From: Angiostrongylus vasorum
Lineage: Eukaryota > Nematoda > Chromadorea > Rhabditida > Metastrongylidae
Assembly: GCA_018806985.1 (NCBI GenBank)
Contig: JADANN010000274.1
Span: forward strand, 1,761,501 to 1,825,500
Reading direction: 5' to 3'
Length of the DNA: 64,000 nt
The translations under genes and the position numbers were made by a program. Within the stretch, counting starts at the first letter, position 1. Each line of letters begins with the position of its first letter. The notes under the pieces are model-generated. The model ran no database searches. It saw only the letters and a program-made list of their open reading frames with translations, and was not told the origin of the DNA. Positions 23,201 to 32,814 of the stretch are shown here, piece after piece.

Positions 23201-26200
23201 ACACTGTTCAAATAAAAACGTATGGTCCAAATAAGTATTCCTTCCATGATTGGCTTAAACGACGCTGATATATAAAGTTTCCTCGGCTAACGTTTCGATG
23301 TCTTCATCTCCAGAACAAGTTGTAATCACCAAACAATCACTACTACCAGCAGCCAGCATCCTGTCTAAAAGAGCATCGCTGGGTGAGTATGGCTCATTCG
23401 AGAGAGATGCTCCACTGAGGAAGATCCAACTCGATATGAAAATGAAGACGCTACCTCGACAACACGAACAACTGTGGACCATCGACTCGGATCATCGGCT
23501 CTGATGAAAACGAAGATGTCGAAATGTTAGCCGAATAAAGATTATATATCATCTTCGTGTAAGCTTATCAAAGAGAGAATACATACTGATTAGTCACACC
23601 GATGTTAAAGGGAAGTCGGTTTTGAAATAAGGTGCAAATACTTCACACTTCACGAGAAAGTCGGTAACAGTCAATGAACATGAAGAACAATACACCCATA
23701 AGACAACAACGTGAAACTGAATGAATGTACCAAACCTACCAAGGAACTTGTACTAGTCACTCCACTCTTTGCTGTCTCCGTCTTTGACGCAATAGCAGTA
23801 ACGAGACAATAAACTACGTCCAACTTCATCCACTCTCCATCAGAACAAAGCAATTGCACTATCTAAACAATGAGACATGTGGTCACACAACTGAATTTAA
23901 AGTGTATCGTTTTTAAAAATATACCTGAGAGAGTATTGGAACTAGTCGACCCTCATATTTCCTGCACAAAGCGCGTACAAGGTCAATGGCTCCGCGGCGA
24001 CGTGTGCATGCATCAGAACCTTGAAGATATTAGAATCGTTAAAAAAAAGAATAAAGCTCTCGGCGTTGATCAATCCCCGAGGTATGCACCATGCATTCCA
24101 CTTTTATTAAGCATCGTTGGAGGTGATTGAACGCATATCTGGCTTATGCAATGACTCGCGGTGGCCTACCGATGTATCGACCTAGTGCTGCTATCCCCCC
24201 CCCCAGACAAGTCTGGTACCAACTGGCCGACCCCGGAGGGATGGAAGGCTTGGTGGGCTAAGGGGGCGGGGATCGATCCCATGTGTATGGCAGGTCCACT
24301 CCGACCACAGCGCTCAACGCGCCCCCTATTAGAATCGTTAAGGAATAAAATGAAACACACTAAATGTACCTTCAATGTCTTTTTTCAAGTATTCGATTGG
24401 TTCATCTTCGAACATTTCCAGATCCTCTTGCCTCAAATGAAGATTTTTCACGCAAACATCTTGCGCTATCGTTTGCAAAACGCCCTCTCCAACAAAGTAA
24501 CTCTCATAATGGGTTTTCTGACAGATAATTGATAGAAATTCTAGAGCAGCGCAGACCATGCCATCGAATCTAAATAGAAGGTGCTAAAGACCAGTTAGAT
24601 GAACTAGCTCCTAACTCAGATGCACTGTACTTAGATATTTGGCCGGCCGTCCTCACTGGTTGTGCGGGCCTCAGCAAAATCTCCATTTTTTCGGAGTCTT
24701 GCTGGTTAAGGCATTGTGGTTCCCTGTAGTGCAAAGGTCAGCCTGGCCAAAGTCTGCCCCCAGATCGTCACCACCACAGGCATTCGATTTGCCACCATGC
24801 GATTAATTTGATACCAGCACGGTGCTGGATCTGGCATTGGTTTACTCTTACCTGCTCTTGCTGGTGGAAACAAGATTCCTCAGCATGCGATACCCTGACA
24901 GAGGGATGAATCCTCAGCTATGCATCCCAGCACGACACCCAGGAACACCTCACAGCCACGATGAGCCGGCAAACCGTTGGGAAGCTAGACACATTGTAAC
25001 TTTGTCAAAACATTCTCGACGCCTAATTTCCGTTAGCGATCGCAACTATATGTAATTGTTGGCTCCACACCGCGCAGCGAACTCAGAGCACGCCGTATGT
25101 TGTGCATCCATTAAAAAAAACACTAAGTACCCTTCTGATTACGTGCACCAAGTTCAGGTACAGATAGGAAATTTTTTTCCTGAAAAATGAGAACAATGAA
25201 GTATGGAGAACGCTGTTAGCTGTCGATCAATCCCTAGGGGATAGACCATGCCTTTGATCCCACTAACCACCGTAGAAGTGAGTGAATGAGGGACTTGCGA
25301 TAGCCTATGGATATCAACTCAGTGTTCTAATCTCCAACACTAACCTGGTTCTAATTTGCCGACCCCTGCGCGATTAAAGGTTTGGTTTGCCTGTGTTGCG
25401 GATTGAACCAACGAATGTGTTAATTAAAAGACACCTCTAACCAATGGTGCTACAGCGGCACTGCTCAGTTGGATACGAGCAACTGTTGTGGAATCCCACG
25501 TCCGACTTTCTATTAACCTCGGCATTGATCAAGTAATTCTTCGTATTCTTGTTCAGCAAAAACGAGGTGTTATTTTTATTCTTTGTTCACGAACAAGCTG
25601 ACGCTTCGGCGGATTTCGCCTTCCTCAGAGCCTGTAAAGGTCAAGTTGACAGCAATCTATTCGGCCAAACTCTATGCGGTTGGTCTCCACGCGACATACT
25701 CAGTGGAAGCCTCATAGAAAGCGGTGAGTGTGCAACGCTGTGTTCAATGTGATTGAAATCTTGGTTCAGCGTTTTCTCTGTTTGGTTATGGAGGTGTTTG
25801 GCCGAATAGATTGCTGTCAACTTGACCTTTCCAGGCTCTGAGGAAGGCGAAATCCGCCGAAACGTCAGCTTGTTCGTGAATAAAGAATAAAAATAACACC
25901 TCGTGTTGTGGAATCATTTCTTTATCTCAACGCCCACTGTATAGTTTTTCACAAAATGTCGAAGTCGTTCAGTCGTGGGAGTTGTTATAGAGGTGACAAA
26001 ACTTGGCTTGTTTAATCCAATTGCTTCATATTAATAGTCAGCCAGCGAACATCATTTCGCTATTCCATCACAAATATCCCCAGAATAACAAGCCAACTGG
26101 TCTGAACAGCAGCATAGAGAAACTTTACGGACGCGTTGGATCGCTATCAACATATATTACGGTTGTTCATCCTGCGGCAAGCAGAAAATGGAAGCGGCAT

Positions 26201-29200
26201 GAATGTCATGAAGCATCCAACTGTCGCTCTCCATTATCAGATCGCTCATCAATCATTCCGTCTGTGGGAGCAATATTAAGTTGTTGAACGACACCTGAAG
26301 CTGAATGTCTCTGCCAATTTGCAAATGCTCCCCAGTTCTCTCCTGGTCAGCCTCGCAAAACGACGCCGTTGACAGAGCACCATCGACTACCCAACGTGAG
26401 TGAACCGTGGAACCATGGTTGCCCCGCGCAAGACCAACGACTTGAAAAAATACCCCCAAGACCGACTTTCTACTAACCTCGGAATTGGTTTATAATTCAC
26501 TGTTTCTCTCAATGAGCAAACACAAGCTTGGTATCATAGCACTTATTACCACACAGTAGCTGACGTTTCGGTGGCGTAGGAAGCAGTGAATCTCGAACTT
26601 AATACTGAATTGATAAGCTTACCTCGTGTCAATACCGGTTTGCACTACAAGTTGCCAGATTGCTTGAATGACGTTCTCCATAAATGGATTGATTTCCTCT
26701 TCAAAACGTTGCGCATATAGAGTAAATATCTCACAAACTTCCATCTAAAAGAAGGGAATTGACTATCGTAAGAAATACCTACTGTTTCAAATAGAGTCTC
26801 GAAATAAAGCATAAAGCGTATTGACCCATGCTAGATGAGGCTGTTTTTCCGACAACTAGAGAAGAGATGTGGAGCTGGTAAACTTATAGCTGGAAGGGAT
26901 TACACTTTCCCTATAGGGACATACACAGTTCTTTTAATGCACCACTATTTCAATTTTTCGCTGAAAATTTAACCATTGGGAAAATGTTACGATTCTAACC
27001 AGAATGATGCTGAGATATTTGCAAAACTCCGGACGGCAGGTGTCTGCGGTGGGGACCGAACACGCTATTATACTTTTCGGGAGCTAACGCGTTCACCACC
27101 ACACCATGCGCGTCCTTCGTTTCGCCTGTCTCTCAGCTAGTTTTCTATTTACCAGCGCCATCAGCATCACCCGTCAACGGGATTGACGAGGCTACGATTT
27201 TTAGCGCAAAAACCCGGCCACGCCCGACTTCAGCGATGCATTTAAGGAGACTAAAGTGTCATTTTGGACGAAACCCTGCTTATTCTATCGCATCACTGTT
27301 CAAGAGACGAACCCCTACAGAAAAGAAAAAGCTAAAATGGGAGAACGAAAAAAAGCTCTATTCTGAAATAATACCAAAAGTTGTACCTAGTTGGCAAAGA
27401 TGATTATTCTGAAAAATTTTATTTCAGACAACCAGATTCACTGTGAGTTGAGATATGGAAAGTGAAGATATTTTTGAAAAGTATGAATTGAAATCAATCC
27501 ACATCTTCCAGAACTTGTGCGCGGTTGGTAAAGATCCGTGTAGTCTACACATTCTTTACGCACTGCAAGACTTACTGTTCAATATTTCAAGTTCCAAAGA
27601 TATTTAAGGAATGGAAGGAACACAGCAGTTACAATTACTACATTTACAGCGATCATGAACTTGATATTTATACTTTCCACTTCCATACCCATATTTTAAC
27701 GTACTTTTAACTCATCAATGAAAGTTGGTTCACCACTGCCAGAAGAAACTCCAGGACAATCTATTTTCATGATCTCCAGAAATCCCTCTACCCAAGGTTT
27801 CAAGTTGTCCTAAAACAACACATAGATATCGATAGTCGAAAAAGAGATGCAGATTTCTGAAATATGGCTAAAAGTTCAGTGCAAACCTTTCATACGAACT
27901 TACCTCGAAGTACTCCGGTAGATCTTGGAAACATAAAGAATGAAACACTTTGCACACTAGACATAAAATCTCGAGCCACTGGATGAGAGATTCACACGAC
28001 ATTGATGACCGTTGTGGGATAAATTCGACCATTTTCACATAGATTTGTGTTAAAGGCTCTTGTACCTGAAATAACGCTTAAGGCCAACAAGCTGTTAAAG
28101 TGGAAACGCTGTTAAAATACAAAGACTTACCGTCAACAAACATGATTTGAGCTCGGTCCAAAGAGATGTGGATTTACTCTCATAACGGAACTTTTTGAAC
28201 AGCTGATCCATTGCAGATAAAGCCGCTACGAGTCGGTTGAGATCGTCCACTTTCAAATGCTCCACAAGTGACGGTACCAACGACGGCCAACGGGTAGGAA
28301 AATCTCGCTTAAACAAAGAACATTAACCACCTCACGAATCTACAAATTGTTCACGGTAGGATACTCTCCCTCCCAACGGTTTACCGCCTCATCGTGGCCG
28401 GGAGATGTTCCTGGGTGTGAGGCTGCGATATACAGCCGGGGGATTCATTCTTCCAGCACGGTCTCCTAAGCTGAGAAGGAGTTCGGCGTTTCTATTAGGA
28501 GGCCTAGCTAAGCGTAAACTAATGCCAGGATCCACCACCGTTCTGGTATCAAACTAGCCCTATGGTGGCAAATTTCCTCCTGATCCACAAGGACGCGACT
28601 GCCTATGGTGGTGACGACCTGGGGCTGACTTTAGCTAGGCTGTCCTCGGGATTCCAGGGAACCACAATGGTTAAACCAGCAAAATTCCGAAAAAATCGTG
28701 ATTATGCTAGGGCCCGCACAACCAGTGAGGACGGGCCATCCGAGTATCCAAGTATCCAAGGACCCTCCCCATACCCTTAAATGAAGTACTGTTTTTTAAG
28801 ACAACCGTGAATGACAACCTGAGAAGATATCTGAAATGAGAAATAGCAAACCATGTTGTCACACGGAAACCTTACTGACCTTAGCCATGAGGTGCACAGC
28901 GTGAGAGAGTTGGCTCTGCAGGGTTCCGCTAGTAAGAAACATTCCCTGAAGAACCGAACTTCGAATTGCTTCTTCTTCTTCTACAGTGAAATCCACTTCA
29001 GGAGCTTCTCCCCAGTTCTTCCTGATGAAATTCTTCAACGCAACGGCAGCAGCCATCCGTATTTCTGGGGCAGTTTTGTCAGTACAAACAAGTTGTAGCA
29101 ACAAAGATGCGAACCCTATGAAAAAAAACTGCTCAGAAATCGCCCAGTTAAAGATTTATTCATTTAATTACGGGAAAAACATTGTAATTATACAGATTTA

Positions 29201-29357
29201 CACCAGACATCAAACCTACTCATAAGTGTAGACTCCTAAAAGTACCTGAGATCTTTTCAAATTCCCAAATACGATGCTCAGCTTGTTTTCTGACATTAAG
29301 GTCCTGCTGAAGAGTGCCTTGAAGAGCAAGTGTGACCTGCTGGACGTTCTCATCCAT
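14271..29357 (-). CDS. xpo-2: Exportin-2 (CSE1/CAS), importin-alpha re-exporter
   Basis: Exportin-2 binds importin-alpha with RanGTP in the nucleus and returns it to the cytoplasm. Twenty exons join in phase: 29357-29246, 29115-28880, 28307-28131, 28065-27904, 27809-27705, 26744-26623, 24569-24370, 24019-23925, 23862-23740, 23181-23090, 22802-22646, 22195-22058, 21981-21853, 16588-16346, 16276-16206, 16132-16063, 15725-15576, 14950-14798, 14671-14573, 14477-14271. The sum is 2841 bases, 946 residues, against about 970 in animal CSE1. Conserved landmarks run in order: VALKNFIRKNW and RDFPTRWPSL (N-terminal HEAT repeats), FQDLPEYFE, LYAQRFEEEINP, FEDEPIEYLKKDIEG, TRRRGAIDLVRALC, APILKADAFK, RNQLPADVL, LVPYALQITG, KTPKFMKHFVVF, and a C-terminal exon ending HLMAYA. 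The weakest junctions are the acceptors at 21981 and 14671. Repeats fill most introns, but none disrupts an exon. Confidence 0.95.
15069..15357 (-). mobile_element. SINE-A insertion with target-site duplication (xpo-2 intron)
   Basis: A complete SINE-A in the intron between 15575 and 14951. It is flanked by AATGTTCGATTA (15057-15068) and AATGTTCGGTTA (15358-15369), an 11 of 12 match, which marks the insertion limits. Tail side (left): AAGCTCCCGGAGTTGATCAA. The tRNA-like head lies at the right. Confidence 0.8.
15768..16025 (-). repeat. SINE-A copy in an xpo-2 intron
   Basis: It fills most of the 337-base intron between exons 15576-15725 and 16063-16132. The tail AATAAAGCTCTTGGCGTT is at the left and the diverged head at the right. 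The body (CGCATATCTGGCC, GCGGTCGCCTAGCAATGTA) aligns with the copy at 24043. Confidence 0.7.
17075..18960 (+). mobile_element. RTE-clade LINE relic, fragmented
   Basis: About 17090-17200 reads VNLQFCLTEVDVV and ELTPLIRIFYRK, matching the end of the RTE endonuclease (VNRRFCLTDVAVV region). About 18425-18700 reads MVSKTKNTKLL, then RIRKDIRS and DLLRRSRCQ, matching the RTE C-terminal region. The parts between are too diverged to align by eye. It lies inside the largest xpo-2 intron, antisense to that gene. Confidence 0.5.
19140..20490 (+). mobile_element. LINE reverse-transcriptase relic (second lineage)
   Basis: About 20210-20270 reads NPRFVNDTIIIFKSTSEA, the catalytic FADDIVLF-type box with mutated Asp. 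20334-20480 reads MKNKLYKRWTASLAAFE, then KLHAHLYESMFLPA, the conserved stretch just after the catalytic domain of RTE/CR1-type elements. Earlier sequence is riddled with stops. The wording differs from copies A-D, suggesting another LINE lineage. Confidence 0.5.
20491..20660 (-). repeat. SINE-C, partial minus copy
   Basis: GGACGGCCCGTCCTCACTGG starts the family's 3' side in minus orientation. The copy then jumps to the GGACTCCTCAGCATGC part, so the middle is deleted. It abuts the LINE relic. Confidence 0.6.
21412..21800 (+). repeat. SINE-C copy in an xpo-2 intron
   Basis: Near full-length: CCTCTCAACGGTATACCGCC at the left to CCAAGGAAGTATGAAG at the right, ending about 50 bases from the xpo-2 exon at 21853. 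Confidence 0.7.
23255..23565. repeat. Snap-back repeat with hammerhead-like motif (family 2)
   Basis: The right part (+ strand, 23495-23534) has TCGGCT, CTGATGA, a short hairpin, GTCGAAA, TGTT, AGCCGA; the outer 6-base stem pairs perfectly. The left end (23277-23310) has the inverted equivalent (minus strand GAAACGTTAGCCG). The unit ends TCTTCGTGTAAGCTT, like AACCTCGTGTTAGCTT at 36246-36261. It lies in the xpo-2 intron between exons 23181 and 23740. Confidence 0.45.
24043..24326 (-). mobile_element. SINE-A, complete, with perfect 15-bp target-site duplication
   Basis: TATTAGAATCGTTAA is repeated exactly at 24028-24042 and 24327-24341, which fixes a 284-base insertion. On the minus strand it begins GGGGGCGCGTTGAGCGC. 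An A-box-like TGAGCGCTGTGG lies at 24306-24317 and a B-box-like GGGATCGATCC at 24270-24280. The body follows and it ends CGCCGAGAGCTTTATTC plus a T-run. With the extra T-run it accounts for about 80 percent of the 350-base xpo-2 intron 24020-24369. The tRNA-like head and the duplication indicate LINE-mediated retroposition. Confidence 0.85.
24630..24990 (-). repeat. SINE-C copy, minus orientation
   Basis: It starts TTAGATATTTGGCCGGCCG and CCTCACTGGTTGTGCGGGCC (the family's 3' side reversed) and ends AGCCACGATGAGCCGGCAAA (its 5' side). It is in the xpo-2 intron between 24569 and 26623. Confidence 0.7.
25200..25465 (-). repeat. SINE-A, diverged minus copy
   Basis: GTCGATCAATCCCTAGGGGA at the left matches the tail side. 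CTGGTTCTAATTTGCCGACC sits in the middle, and AACCAATGGTGCTACAGCGG at the right is the reversed A-box region. It is older than the 24043 copy. Confidence 0.55.
25562..25908. repeat. Near-perfect palindrome with two opposed hammerhead-like motifs
   Basis: About 110 bases at 25562-25677 are repeated in reverse complement at 25793-25908 around a 115-base spacer. Each arm carries a hammerhead-like core. On the plus strand at 25833-25870: GGCT, CTGAGGA, A, GGCG-AAATC-CGCC hairpin, GAAA, C, GTC, AGCT. On the minus strand at 25597-25632 the same with GAAG in place of GAAA. The arms end ATAAAAATAACACCTCGTG. There is no coding sequence. The arms resemble the terminal sequences of the Penelope-like elements at 35133 and 47117. 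Confidence 0.65.
26555..26592 (-). ncRNA. Hammerhead-like motif remnant
   Basis: On the minus strand it reads ACCGAAACGTCAGCTAC, matching the 3' half of the family 1 core. The CTGANGA half is not preserved. Confidence 0.3.
27000..27245 (-). repeat. SINE-B copy, minus orientation
   Basis: GATGCTGAGATATTTGCAAA at the left through ACGCGTTCACCACCACACC to GTCAACGGGATTGACGAGGC. It lies in the xpo-2 intron 26745-27704. Confidence 0.65.
28370..28770 (+). repeat. SINE-C copy, near full length
   Basis: CCCAACGGTTTACCGCCTC at the start; CAACCAGTGAGGACGGGCC near the end, followed by a tail of repeated GTATCCAA units (CCGAGTATCCAAGTATCC). It occupies most of the xpo-2 intron 28308-28879. Confidence 0.75.
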
Positions 29358-29372
29358 TCCTGCATAAGAAAA
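29358..29372 (-). promoter_or_regulatory. Probable trans-splice acceptor of xpo-2
   Basis: On the minus strand TTTTTTCTTATGCAG ends two bases before the ATG at 29357, with no in-frame coding sequence upstream. In nematodes, an acceptor immediately before the start usually receives a spliced leader. The spliced leader itself is inferred. Confidence 0.4.
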
Positions 29373-29814
29373 AACGAAATTAGAAAACTTTACAGAAGTA
29401 AGGATGACTAGGGCGAAGACGTGAAGACACATTCTGGAAGATATTAATGTTCGTTTCTGCCAAAGGAGGAAGGGGAGATTCGAACATCTCAGTCAGAGAG
29501 TTTGCTCCGAAAAACAAGAGCGTTGAGCTTTTTTCTAAGATAGGCATAAATGAACGGATAAAGCCGCTCTGCTACAGAATATTGGAATATTCGTCTCCAA
29601 CCTACTTGCTCAAAAATACAACACTTATAATCTTTAAAAAGTTGGAAGAAGAAGCAAGGCAGTCGTACGTGATCGCTGTGGAGTAAGCGTGCTCCAATGC
29701 CACACAGTTCCCGCCTCTGCGTTATTCGAAGCTGTCCCATGACAACTTTTTTTCCACAAACAACGCCCGATGTTGAACTGTGACAACTGTGGTAATTTTT
29801 CGATTTAATGTAGG

Positions 29815-30060
29815 TTACCATTACCAGGATCCACCTCCGTCTTGTTAACAAAATCGTCGCACGGTGGCAAATCTCCCTCTGATCCAGGAGGGCGGCGACG
29901 ATCTGTGGTGGTGACGACCTGGGCGGACTTTGGTCAGGCTGGACCTCAGGACTCCAGGGAAACACAGTTGCTAAACCATCGAAACTCCGAAAAGTAGAGA
30001 CTATGGTGGGGTCCGCACAGTCAGTGAGGACGGGCCATCGAAGTATCCAAGTAATTATCT
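29815..30060 (+). repeat. SINE-C, 5' truncated copy
   Basis: Begins at the ACCAGGATCCACCTCCGTC part of the family and ends GAGGACGGGCCATCGAAGTA followed by TCCAAGTAATTATCTAAG. Confidence 0.6.
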
Positions 30061-30724
30061 AAGTAGTTCAGGTTTGAGAACCTGATAGTTCACAGTAGTT
30101 GAGGGTTAAGAGTCTGTCGTTTTTGTCGGAAAGTGCAGTTCCCGAAGTCCTCCGATGGTTGGTTCTAGGCAGTGATCGTCAGCATGTCAGAGACCAGTCG
30201 AAGCATTGTTTTGTTGGGCAGATGTCCCAGGCTTCGAACATTCGGGTGCAGTTCGAGTTTATCTGCTGAAAGAATCATTGATGGCTTTGCTCCAGTGGAG
30301 ATGCTTGGCTGATGTGAGATGTGGTACAGACGTTGTGGATCGAAATAATTCTCTATAGAATCTTTTTTCTTACCTCTTGACAGGAGTTCGTAGCATGAGC
30401 AATGAGCATAGTGTTTTTCCGTCTAAGATCTAGACTATTCTTCATTGTGCTTTTTCTTTCTCACGATGCCCTCGATTCGTCGTCTGTCACTGTGGATGAA
30501 GATCCTCCTACATTCGACTTTCTATTAATGCTGCTTACGAACGCAGCTTTCTGTTTTCAGCACTTCATTTTTGGTTTACAAACTCCAACAATTTATCTTT
30601 TTGTGTAAGTAGAGTTTGCTCGGCGCATGTTCGGAGACCTTTCGACAGCATCTCATAGTCATCTGTCGGATCTTCGCTTTTGCGTCCGCGTGTATAACAT
30701 GTCGCCCTGTTCATCGTCAAATGT
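30061..30724. other. Non-coding stretch upstream of xpo-2
   Basis: I find no supported gene. A minus-strand open stretch near 30150-30340 has no recognisable similarity or splice pattern. Confidence 0.35.
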
Positions 30725-31440
30725 TTCAAGCGAACGCCAGTAAATCCTCTATTTTTTCCCTGTTGCGTGCAAAAGTAGCCCAGTGAGTTCTGCTTACTCT
30801 AGGGACTCGTCGAGCATCATATGTTTCTTCTAGGCTCTTCGTGAAGAACTCTGACCATCGGGTCGGTGGTCTTCCTGCAGTACGTTTGACATCCTGAGGA
30901 ATCCAGTCACTAACGGCTCTTGTCCATCCGTTGTCATTCATACGCATTACGTGTGCGGCCCACCTTATTTTCGACTGTTTGGCGTACAGAACGTCATCTT
31001 TGATTTTTTTGATCGTTGACGCAGGTCGGGGCTTCGGATCCCATCCTTTACTTGTGTGAAACGGAATGCTCCTAGCATCGTCCTTTCGACTGCGCGTTCG
31101 ATAACGCTGAGTGATCCTTCGTCCTGCTTACGCAGCGACCAGGTTTCTGACGCATACGTTAACGCAAGAAGTACCGTTGAGTCAAAAGGTGGGCAAGGAG
31201 TCGGGTGTTCTTTGTTCTCTTCACTACATCCTCAATGCTGTTGAAAGCTTCCCAAGCCGCTCGTTTCTTTGTTCTCAACTCTGGAGTTCAGTCGTTCATC
31301 ATGTTGATTTCCCGACTTACCGTTAAAGCTTTTGCAGTAGTCGTAATAATAGGACAGGTATCGCCGACAATGCACAAAGGGTCCGCCGTTTATCTGCCAT
31401 ATAGAAGCCTTCTTGTTCCTACTGTCTCGGACTAGGTGAC
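30725..31440 (-). mobile_element. RTE-clade LINE, 3' end fragment (copy C)
   Basis: An open stretch (30726-30947) gives 73 residues of the RTE C-terminus: WTRAVSDWIPQDVKR, AGRPPTRWSEFFTKSL, then RVSRTHWATFARNR. Upstream (31000-31440 on the plus coordinates) the minus strand continues the RTE region with the RIRSS/QRS and ETW-type segments broken by frameshifts. 5' truncation is typical of LINE insertion. Confidence 0.8.
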
Positions 31441-32189
31441 CACATCATGCTTGTTGTGGTCTAGTACATGTGAAAGGATAAGGATTTTACGCCCTGAGGA
31501 GACATCATGTGTGCGTTGTTGCTTTTTAGATACACATAGATCTTTTTTTTTGCATGTTAAATGCATTGCTTTACTTCGAATCCTGAGATAGCCGTACTAA
31601 GTCTTCCCCGATTGTTTACCACAAGCAGTCGCCGTCCCTATCGGATCACAGGGAAGTTCACTGTGTGGTTTTTCCATAGAAGTGGCTATTCCTATAACGG
31701 CAATGAATCTTACGATTAGTTGACAATGCGGTCAGCAGCGGTGTAACAAGTTCTTTGACAGGGATTTTTTGAAGCAAATTTCATTGATCTTCGAGACCAT
31801 CTTCTTCCTGCTTCTGCTTGGAAACACGAGTTGCTTGTTTGGTTTCTGCAAAGTGCACAATGAGGTGGTTTATTGGGTTTCTGCAAGGTGGAATATGAGG
31901 TTGTTTTTGTAGACAGCGACGAATCACCACCTACTTACTTCGCTACGAGCTTTTTGATGGAATGATATGTACTTTACAATTTGCCCATCCTCTGGCACAT
32001 TCCCGCAATCATGCATGAATATCTACGTATATACAAAGATGCGAAAACTTGTAGGACATGCCGTAAACATGGAACTCATCCCTGAATATAAATACGTCTC
32101 ATGAGAACTACTAGGTCATTCACAATATTTAGTTTTTTTATTTTCTGCCTTCTATACTTATTATGACAGGTTATTATTATGCGAAATAC
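31441..32189. other. Non-coding stretch
   Basis: No gene recognised. Around 31565-31640 there is a short piece (AATCCTGAGATAGCCGTACT) related to the flank of the SINE-A fragment near 3130. Confidence 0.4.
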
Positions 32190-32450
32190 AACCACAAGAT
32201 TGCTGAGATATTTGCAAAACTCCGGACCGCAGGTGTTTGCGGTGGGGAACGAACGCGCTATTGTCCTTTCCGGGGAGTAACGCGTTCACCACCACACCAT
32301 GCGAGTCCTTCGTTTCGCCTGTCTCTCAGCTAGTTCTTATTGATCTGTGCCGTCAGCAATCACCCGTCAACGGGATTGATCTGGGGAGCCCAAATCGGCA
32401 TTGAACCCAGTTAAGCTGAGGCTATAGTTATAATCACAATTTTAACCTTT
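32190..32450 (-). repeat. SINE-B, near-complete minus copy
   Basis: AAGATTGCTGAGATATTTGC at the left; GGGAACGAACGCGCTATTGT and TAACGCGTTCACCACCAC in the middle (B-box and A-box regions reversed); TCACCCGTCAACGGGATTGA at the right. Confidence 0.7.
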
Positions 32451-32454
32451 CTGC

Positions 32455-32598
32455 CTACTGCTTACTCTTTTTTGATGGCAGGGTATATTGCGAAACATAA
32501 CTTCAACAAAGCTGAGATATTTGCAAAACTCTGGACCGCAGGTGCCTGTGGTGGGGAACGAACGCGCTATTGTCCTTTCCGGGGAGTAATCGATAGAA
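32455..32598 (-). repeat. SINE-B, truncated minus copy
   Basis: CTGCTTACTCTTTTTTGATG (tail) through GGGAACGAACGCGCTATTGT to TTCCGGGGAGTAA, where it fuses to the following plus copy. Confidence 0.65.
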
Positions 32599-32812
32599 CT
32601 AGCTGAGAGACAGGCGAAACGAAGGACCCACATAGTGTGGCAGTGAACGCGTTACTCCCCGGAAAGGACAATAGCGCGTTCGTTCCCCACCATAGGCACC
32701 TGCGGTCCAGAGTTTTGCAAATATCTCAGCCTCGTTGAAGTTATATTTCGCAATATACCCTGCCATCAAAAGGAGTAGGCAGTAGGCAAAAAGGTTAAAA
32801 TAGTCAAAACAG
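32599..32812 (+). repeat. SINE-B, plus copy
   Basis: Head GAGAGACAGGCGAAACGAAG, A-box region ATAGTGTGGCAGTGAACGCG, B-box region GCGTTCGTTCCCC, tail TAGGCAGTAGGCAAAAAGG. It is head-to-head with the two minus copies immediately to the left and abuts the Penelope-like element. Confidence 0.7.
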
Positions 32813-32814
32813 GG

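Noticed and set aside
28562..28780. Similarity of the SINE-C end (TACTTGGATGG in reverse sense) to part of 5S rRNA
   Set aside because: The match is about 11 bases only and no other 5S promoter element is visible, so a 5S-derived origin is not supported.
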